Positions 13,301 through 22,084 of a stretch of 64,000 bases of DNA are shown piece by piece; position 1 is the first letter of the stretch, and every line of letters starts with the position of its first letter. The notes beneath the pieces were generated by a model. The model was not told where the DNA came from and ran no database searches. It saw nothing but the letters and a program-made list of their open reading frames with translations. This DNA comes from Watersipora subatra (Eukaryota; Bryozoa; Gymnolaemata; Cheilostomatida; Watersiporidae). The stretch lies in assembly GCF_963576615.1 (NCBI RefSeq), contig NC_088717.1, positions 40,192,302-40,256,301 on the forward strand. Reading direction: 5' to 3'. Made by a program: the position numbers and the translations under genes.

Positions 13301-16300
13301 TGATATTTCATAGCATTATATTATAGTCAGATTTACCAAAGCTTTACCATAATAATGCTTGATAAGAAAGAAAATATGAACTTAAATTTTATATTTTCAG
13401 TATAGAGAGTGATTCAAATGATGATGAGGAACCAAAACAACATTTGTCATCAGCAAGACATACAATTAATCAAGCCTTTGGACTTGAAGATTCAACCAAA
13501 AAAGCTTCTAAAGAAATCGATACAGCTCCTACTCATCGTACAAAGTTTTGGGATTTGACGATACGGCAGTCCGTTGTACAGAGACCTTTTATCATACTTT
13601 GGCTCCTGATGTTAATCAACAGCACGACTATGAACCTCGTCACAGGCCTCTACAAAGGATATGGATTAAACAAAGTAGTGAACGATGACAGATTTCTCAC
13701 TCTTGTGGGTTCAACAGCCTTACTTTTCACCGCTCCTGCAAAAGTCGCAATGGGACTTTTGTCAGACAAACTGTCTAATAGGGTGAGTGATAGCAATTGC
13801 AAAACCATGATGTTATCATCTTTAACTTTTTTTGCTGCCAGAATTAGTGATTGGACCAATATTGTGACTGTTATTCAGGCCTGTTGGCTAGTTTTTCAAA
13901 GCGAGGTAGTAGCTGCGTCGATTGCTTCTTAATACAACGAAATTTCTATTCGAGCGCCACTATAGAAGAACACTAGAAAAATACAGCACCCCCTTTAATT
14001 GAATGCCGTTTGAAGGAAGGAATACTTGTGCACATACTTGTGCAGCACTTGCAAGAAAGCTATCGGTTAGTATTTTCGTACCAGCATCCTTATTAGCGTG
14101 CTTACTAGTGTGCCTAAGGCTTACTAGCATAACGTATTGATTATAAGCATAATTATATGCAGCAAGCTGGCTTTGGACATGGTTCTTATTATAGTAAAGA
14201 TTTAGACTAGCTTAAGTTACTCAAATTAATAAAGTAAATAAAGTGAATAAACTTGGTAAATGGCAACTACATCGCCTGCCATAGTTTATAAGCTGTTTTA
14301 AATCTTGAGCGATTGTGTAGCATATACCCGTGTATTTAGCTAGTCGTAAGTAGAACGGGATCGGTAGAAAATTGTCCACAAAATGGTACTAATAATGACT
14401 TGGTTACATCAATAACAATTAATTCTTTCATTGTTGCTGTAGTGGTTGCCATGGCTTTAGTGAGGGTGTGCCTGAGAAGATCGATCGTCACAATCATCAA
14501 AACTAAACTCTAATTTGAAGTCACTAAGGTCTCAATCTGATGCATTGTCTTTAGATTTGTTTATAAGGTGGTTTATAACCTGATCTGAAAACTTTAAGAT
14601 GCTTGGAAGAATGATGAAATGACTCTTCAGAAACACCGTATGATGTAATAGCAGTCCGTTTTTTAACTCTGCAGGTTTCAGAGGTTTTGTGTTTGTCACA
14701 ATTCCATATCCATAACATTTCCATGATTCATTTCCATATTATTTCCATTTCCATACCATTTCGATAATTAATTTCCATTTCCATATACCATTTCCATAAT
14801 TAGTTTCCACATTATTTCCATTTCCATAACATACCCTTATTTTATTTCCATTTCCATAACATTTCCATAATTCATTTCCATTTCCATTTACCATTTCCAT
14901 AATTAATTTCCACACTATTTCCATTTCCATAACATATCCCTATTTCATTTCCATATTATTTCCATTTCCATAACATTTCCATAGTTCATTTTCATATTAT
15001 CTCTATTTACATACCATTTACATACCATTTACATACCATTTGCATAATTCTGTGACGGTTGCAACAAGATTGCTTGCTGCATGAAACCATTGGTAGCAGC
15101 AAAGTTGAATAAATTTTAACTAAATGCTTTATATATTTAATATAGACCTACATACATGTATGGTAATAATGAAATATTACAAAGACAGAAAATGAAACTA
15201 TATCTAGGACATACATGTCACATGTACATCACAAGTATTTGTTCATATCACATTCTATTTATTCATTCTGACAACAGCGTATGGACATAAGAGCCTCAAA
15301 TGTTTTATCTTTTAACCTACACCTGTGCGGTCTAAAAATTTTGCTTGCAACACTGAACAAACGTTCTACAGGTCCACTAGATGCAGGGCAGGCCAAAAAT
15401 CTTTGAGCTAGTTTTGCCATGTTTGGTAGCCTGAGAGAATTTTGAGCCCAGTAGATAAGAGGGCAACTGTCTTTTAAAAGGAACTCCTCTGTTTTGTATT
15501 TTTTAAATTCAACCTCAAGCCTAGACTTGAAACCACATGATGAGTTCACTGAACCAGTTTTTTCCTTCATTACTGTAAACAGAACTTTCTTTCGTTTTGG
15601 ACTTGGTTTACCACTATCATTGCTTACCTCAATCTCTGATGGATCACAAGTTAGTTTGGCTATGTCCAAGAGACTATTTACTACAGAAGGCTCAGCAAAC
15701 GTTGCCTTAAAATTAGGATCCAAAAAAGTTGCAAACTCATTTTCATCTAGGCCGAGGTATTTTGTTAAACGTTTGTTAATTGAATCTCTCAAGCTACCCA
15801 CCAACTGGCTGTTAACAGAATCTGCTAAATCAGAGAACGAGGGCTTTAGCTGTTCAACACAAATAATGATCAGGCTAGCTGTGACAGAGTTTTCTGCCTG
15901 TAGTAAATTAGTGAAGACTTAAAAAGGTGTTAGTATCGTTATTAGCTCTTGAATGAGATCACGGTCAGTTCCAGTTAGCAAGGTTCCAGTACTGGCTTTA
16001 GCGAGTTTATTTTCTGATACTTTCACAATTGACCTTAGCATGATGAGCTGGGAATTCCATCTTGTTGCGTTAGATGCTTGTCTAAATTATCCAATGTCAT
16101 TCTCTAACAGTTCAGATGCATGTATCGACATTCTCCCTGATCTAACAATACGAGCAGTCTTTGCCAAAACCTTTGCATAAGGCGAAGTTGCAGCTTCACC
16201 CAGTCTATCTTTGATGCAAAGCTGAAGGGTATGTGCGAAGCATGACTGATGTTGTCTGTCCATTGAATTGGCTGTCGGTTCTATAGTTGACGAAAATTCA

Positions 16301-19300
16301 TCTTCACTGTCACTTGTTTGTTCAATAGCCTCACACATGTCATCACCATCTTCTTCCTCTGATGTTGGCTCCTCTGGCCTGTCAATATTCAAATCAACAG
16401 TGACTTCACTCATGGAGGGTAAACTGAACCTTTTAACCATATTGCTGGCATTATCTGTTACCACGGATTGCACTTTGTCCTGCAGACCATGCTCTCGAAT
16501 TATTTCATTAAACACACGGCAAATGTTTTCTCCAGTATGCCTGCCTCTGAAGCGTCTGCAAGCCAACATAGCAGAGCTCAGTTTCCAATCTGCAGTGATC
16601 CAGTGCACTGTGACACCCAGATATGCACGCATCCGGTTATTGCTCCACAAGTCTGCAGTCGCACAGACAGACTTCACACTCTCAAACGAGACTTTCAGAG
16701 AAACCTTTAGTGTTTGTGCTCTTTGAGATATTTGATTTCTAAACCTATCTCTTGAGTCAATCTTATATTGAGGTTGACAAGTGTGAATAAGTTTTTTGAA
16801 CTTGGTTGTTTGAATTGTCTCAAAAGGACGCAAATCCCACATGACTCAGTTAATAATGCATTCATCAATCTCTTTCTGCTTTCTGTGAGATTTACCAAAC
16901 TTTTTAAGATTGGCATGAGCTTCACTCTTTACTAGGTAGCTTGTGATTGTATAGTTAGAAGCTTTGCTAGTTGAAGCATATGATTCTGCAATCGCTTTTG
17001 TATATATCTCCTCATGCTTAGCCTGAAAGTATATTTGTAGTTCATAGTTTAGAGGAATTTTTATATACAATGCATATAATATTTTGGATCAACACAGGCA
17101 CTGGCTACAAAACTGGCAAAGTTTCACTGAGTAACAAGTCGAAAACCAAATTTTAAAATGAGAATCACAAACAAGCAAGACAGACAGAGTGTTTTGCAAA
17201 AAAAAACATATCTCTTATTGATAGTGGCCATTCTGACAATAGTACTTCTGAATTTTTACATGAGCTGAGTTAAAAAATCCTATAATTTGAAATAAAACTA
17301 GTACAATAATTATAGACTTAGTATATACAATAATATATATTAAATATAGTTTAATATAAATATTTATATGTAAATAATATATGTATGTGTGTGTCCAATA
17401 ACATCGGACACAATTTCCTGAAACTGCTAGATCACACACTTCCCAGAGGCCACAAACTACATTAGAAGTGTGTGCTAGATCACACACTTCCCAGAGGCCA
17501 CAAACTACATTAGACTTTCAACAGGGACAACATCAAAGTCAGCTACAGTTGCATGGGAAGATTGCAGAAGCAAATAGATAGAGACAACGAAAACATTATG
17601 TCTAGTAATGGAACAATTGGCATATATGCATGTACATATACATGTATATGTATCCTTTCTGCACATAATATATAATGAGTAAAATTAAAACATTCAATTT
17701 AATCCAAATTAAACCTAATATGACATACTTTCAGGTGTGTAGATAAATTGTTCTTCGTTTTATTGGTAACTTTCAAGTTCTTTGTACAGTGTATACACAT
17801 TACTGTGTATGTTCCAGAAGTGTCAACAGGAAATGTATAATGGTCGCTGTAATTTACCAGTGTTCGACGTCCCATGTTTAAAACATATGCTGAAAACAGA
17901 AGTGTGTGTATGTGGGCGCGCTTGTGTGTCAAATGAGTGTGTGTGCAATCGTCAACTCTTCCCGAACATGTGATTTATTTATACATAATATGAGTATGAT
18001 ATTTGTTTGCTAATATACTTTATTCAGTGTCCAGGCAGCATCAAAACTGTATGTTACCATTGCCTATAACTAAGCCAGAGACAATTGGAGATAGTTTCTT
18101 TCAGACTCCCTTAATAGTTTCTGTAATACTACTGATGTTAGCTGTGTTTGTGTGTTACCATTGTTTATTCATGTAGTCTAGTCTATACAATATAACTCGC
18201 CTCTGTTTATATCTTGGATTACGTTTATGTTACAATTTCCCTTTCCATAGTTCATTTCTATATTATTTCTCTTTCCATAATTCATTTCCATAATTCATTT
18301 CCATATTATTTCTATTTCCATAATTCATTTCCATATTATTTCCACTTCCATAATTAATTTCTATATTATTTCCATTTTCATAATTGATTCTCATATAATT
18401 TCCATTTCCAAAACATTTCCATAATTCATTTCCATTTCCATACCATTTTCATAATTCATTTCCATATTGTTTCCATTTCCATAACATTTCCATATTATTT
18501 CCATTTCCATAACATTTCCATAATTCATTTCCATATTATTTCCATTTCCATAACATTTCCATAATTTATTTCCATATCATTTCCATTTTCATAACATTTC
18601 CATAATTCATTTCCATATTATTTCCATTTTTATAACATTTCCATATTATTTCCATTTCCATAACATTTCCATATTTCTAAAATAAATATTCCATATCTAT
18701 TTCCTTAAAATTATGGAAATATTTATGTTTATGGAAATGGAAAAGTAAACATTTCCATAATATGTTTAGCGATCCCTGGCAGGTTTATAGTTTGTTCCTT
18801 AAAACATTAAAAGCAGCAATAGCTAAATCATTAATAGCTGTATCCGTCTAATATGTTTTACTCAGAGTGTTCCTTTTTTGGCAACATCTGATACTTCAAC
18901 ACATACAGGAAACGGTTTAGCCAAATTTTCAAGGCTGACGAAATTAATGTCTCTCTTGGGACAGGGCATAATGTAGGCAGCATTAGTTTCACTTCGCCAT
19001 ATCAACTGATAGCCAGAGTGTTCAATATCATTTGAGTAAGGTGCTCCATGGTGACAATAGCCACAATTAGGACTAATGCTCAAGTACTGGCCAGTACTGA
19101 TGGTCTTTTTTATCTATTTTCAGTTGGTCACGCTACTCTGTTTTGGGTTTCAATCACTTCTTTATACAACACTATTTCTTCCGCAAACTTTTGCTAATGA
19201 GGCTGGGAGAGAGCTGCTGATGCTTTGGACATGCTTGTCCTTCATGGTTTCTGCTTCCGCTTTTCCACTAGTGTTGTCAGGAGTTGCAAAGATTTTTGGC

Positions 19301-20979
19301 CTTGAAAACTCAACGACCCTTGTGGGAATTATGTTTTCTGCAGAGGTAAGGTAGAAAATATATTTACAATGAATGTGTTAGGAAACTTGTCAGCTCAATT
19401 CTTTTGTAATTATTTATATGTGCAATTCTACCAAATATTAAATGGCTAGAAAAAGGATTTTTTAAATTAGTTTGCACAATTCCATTACTCAAATATGAAA
19501 CTGTAAAAATATACATGTATACATTTATAAGCTCACACTTTGTACAAGTAACACTCTGTGCAAATAATAAACACTTAAAACTTTCAGAGCCAAAATCTAA
19601 AAAGAGAATTCAATTTAAATAGATATATGTAGATGTGTCTGTGTTTGTCCAGCTATAGCTATTAAAATCTTGGAATTTAAAATTCTGCATAATGATGGAT
19701 TTGAACTCACGGAGACCACAAGTCTTATATCCACACGCTCTACCAATGAGCTATACAAGGCGTATTGATCCGTGACGTTATCATATACCATATAAAATAT
19801 GCACACGCTAAATGTATTATTTGAAACTATGAATTCTATTAACTCTATGAAATACGATGTTTTTTTAGTGTTTTCTTGAACTTCGGTCTTTGGTTTTTTG
19901 TAAGGTTCAATTGCTATATCTGCGACCAAAGCCGATTCTTTTCACGCGGAAAATTGTATTATCTCCGTAGGAAGAGCCTCCACATTCTCTCTTCGTTTGG
20001 TCTGACAAAGACACTACGATATCTCATTTTTACATTTGTACCGGTGTCATATATTTGTACCAGTATCGAGAGTTACCAGTATCGTTGTATGATGGATAGT
20101 TTTGATGGATAGCTTCTGGTGGAACAGTAACCTTTTATTATACACACACTTCTATGCAAGAATTGTTAATTTTAATTCTACATATTCAGGATTTTTATTT
20201 TGTTTTTTCAGTTCGTACTAATTGTATCATTACCGAATCATCTTTCATTGTAATCATAACAAAACAAACTTGGTTTAGCTACTACTTGCTAACTATTTCG
20301 CATTTACATTTAAACCCGTTTAGAGTTGTTTTATTTTTTCAATTTATTTGACCTATATGAAACGTTTTCTTTGAAAAATTGATTTGTATTTAACAACATT
20401 TGCCATTTTAACTTTCAAACTGCATATTATGAAAAAGTTTTGATAGATAGCTTCTGATGGGACAGTAACCTTTTTATACACGCACACTTCTTTGCAAGGA
20501 TTGTTATTATAAATTCAAAATATTTAGGATTTGTATTGTTTTTTTTTAATTCGTATTAATTGTATCATTGCAGAATCATCTTCTATTGGAATCGTAGCAA
20601 AACGGACTTAATTCAGCTATTATTTGCGAATTATTTCAGATTTACATATAAACCCTTTTATAGTTGTTTTATTTTTTTTAATTTATTTGACCTATACAAA
20701 ACATTTTCCTCATAATATGAAGTTTGAAAGTTAAGTTGTTTGACAAAGTTTGAAAACCTTTACAGTTAATTTTATTTTCTCTCTTAATTTATTTCAAATA
20801 CACTACAAACTTTTATCTTATGATATGCAGTTTGAAAGTTAGAATGGCAAATGCTGTTATATGTTTAATACAAATCAGCTTTCTGTCCAAAGACTTTTTT
20901 AGTACAGGTAGCTGTACAGGTAGTGCAACTAGAATGTATATATGTATATATATATATATATAAATATATATATATAAAT

Positions 20980-21028
<49 letters not shown>

Positions 21029-21665
21029 AATCTCAATGTTTGTCCGCACGTTCATTCGTACTTCTGTCTGGCCAGTTATGGCGATAAAGTTTTAAGAATG
21101 AGAAATCCGCTACAAACTGGATTAGAACTCACGACCCCCAGTTTTGCAGCCATCTATTTATCCAATACATTACACTATCCAACTTGCTACACAATGGAAT
21201 AAGTTTGGCACATACTTGGAATACATACCAATCTTTCGTGGTTTCACGTTAACCACTGCAGCTAGTGTTATGTGTAAAGGTATACCAGAAGAAAAATCCG
21301 TGAAGCCGCACTAAATGAAAAATTCACGCCCATAAGTTAAAAGATGCTTAAACTCATATAGCCAACAAAACTATTGCAATCAGTATGGATCTGTAGCAGG
21401 CACTGCAGCTGGTACAGTATGCATTACACAGAAATAAACACAGAAAACATAAATAGCAATTCACAGAAATAAACAAACGCCTTGATTTCAAAGTTAGAAA
21501 GGTAAATGTTGATGCTGAAAATGTTGTCTAAAAGTAAATTTTCTATACAAAAACTGTTTTTTTATTACCCGCACGACGCCGGGCATTATATATATATATA
21601 TATAATATATATATATATATAATGGCAAGGGCATATATATATATATATATATATATAATGGCAAG

Positions 21666-21732
<67 letters not shown>

Positions 21733-22030
21733 GATAAGTTGTCAGGCCTACTGCTAACAGCACTCTACGCTCTAAAAAGTGCGGAGTGTTATAACTAACT
21801 AGAGTGTGGAATAGGTTAATGTTACTTATCTTTGTTCCAGATTGATGTTTTATTCTGGGGTCACGACAGGTCTGTTTCGTGCTGGTGCACTCTTCAGGTG
21901 ACTTGTGTTGAATTCAACACAAGTCACCTGAAGAGTGCACCAGCACGAAACAGACCTGTCGTGACCCCAGAATAAAACATCAATCTGGAACAAAGATAAG
22001 TAACATTAACCTATTCCACACTCTAGTTAG

Positions 22031-22084
<54 letters not shown>

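Larger units (their letters stand above)
14679..18778 (-). mobile_element. hAT-superfamily DNA transposon, 4.1 kb, with 8-bp target duplication (intron 6, copy 1 only)
   Basis: Boundaries come from the paralogous empty site. GCAGGTTT flanks the element (14,671-14,678 and 18,779-18,786), and copy 2 has a single GCAGGTTG there (near 40,395). The ends are hAT-like: CAGAGGTTTTG on the left and CAGGGATCGC on the right (reverse complement). It encodes a minus-strand BED-finger exon and a transposase body with a C-terminal dimerisation domain, both listed separately. Arrays rich in TTTCCAT lie just inside both ends and may be subterminal transposase-binding sites. Three in-frame stops make the transposase inactive. 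Confidence 0.93.
21790..22035. repeat. Perfect ~246-bp palindrome carrying a hammerhead on each strand
   Basis: The sequence reads identically on both strands around the centre GAATTC (21,910-21,915), with no spacer; I checked base pairing from the centre to both ends. It is flanked by (AT)n, directly on the right. Each arm contains a complete hammerhead ribozyme core. A zero-spacer perfect palindrome is either very young, actively maintained, or an assembly fold-back artefact. Confidence 0.95.

Noticed and set aside
15494..16726. Plus-strand frames of 142-152 residues across the hAT element
   Set aside because: They are antisense shadows of the minus-strand transposase.
19680..19770. Functional tRNA gene on the minus strand
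   Set aside because: A- and B-box-like segments are present but the acceptor stem does not pair and the module recurs with a SINE-like body and tail.
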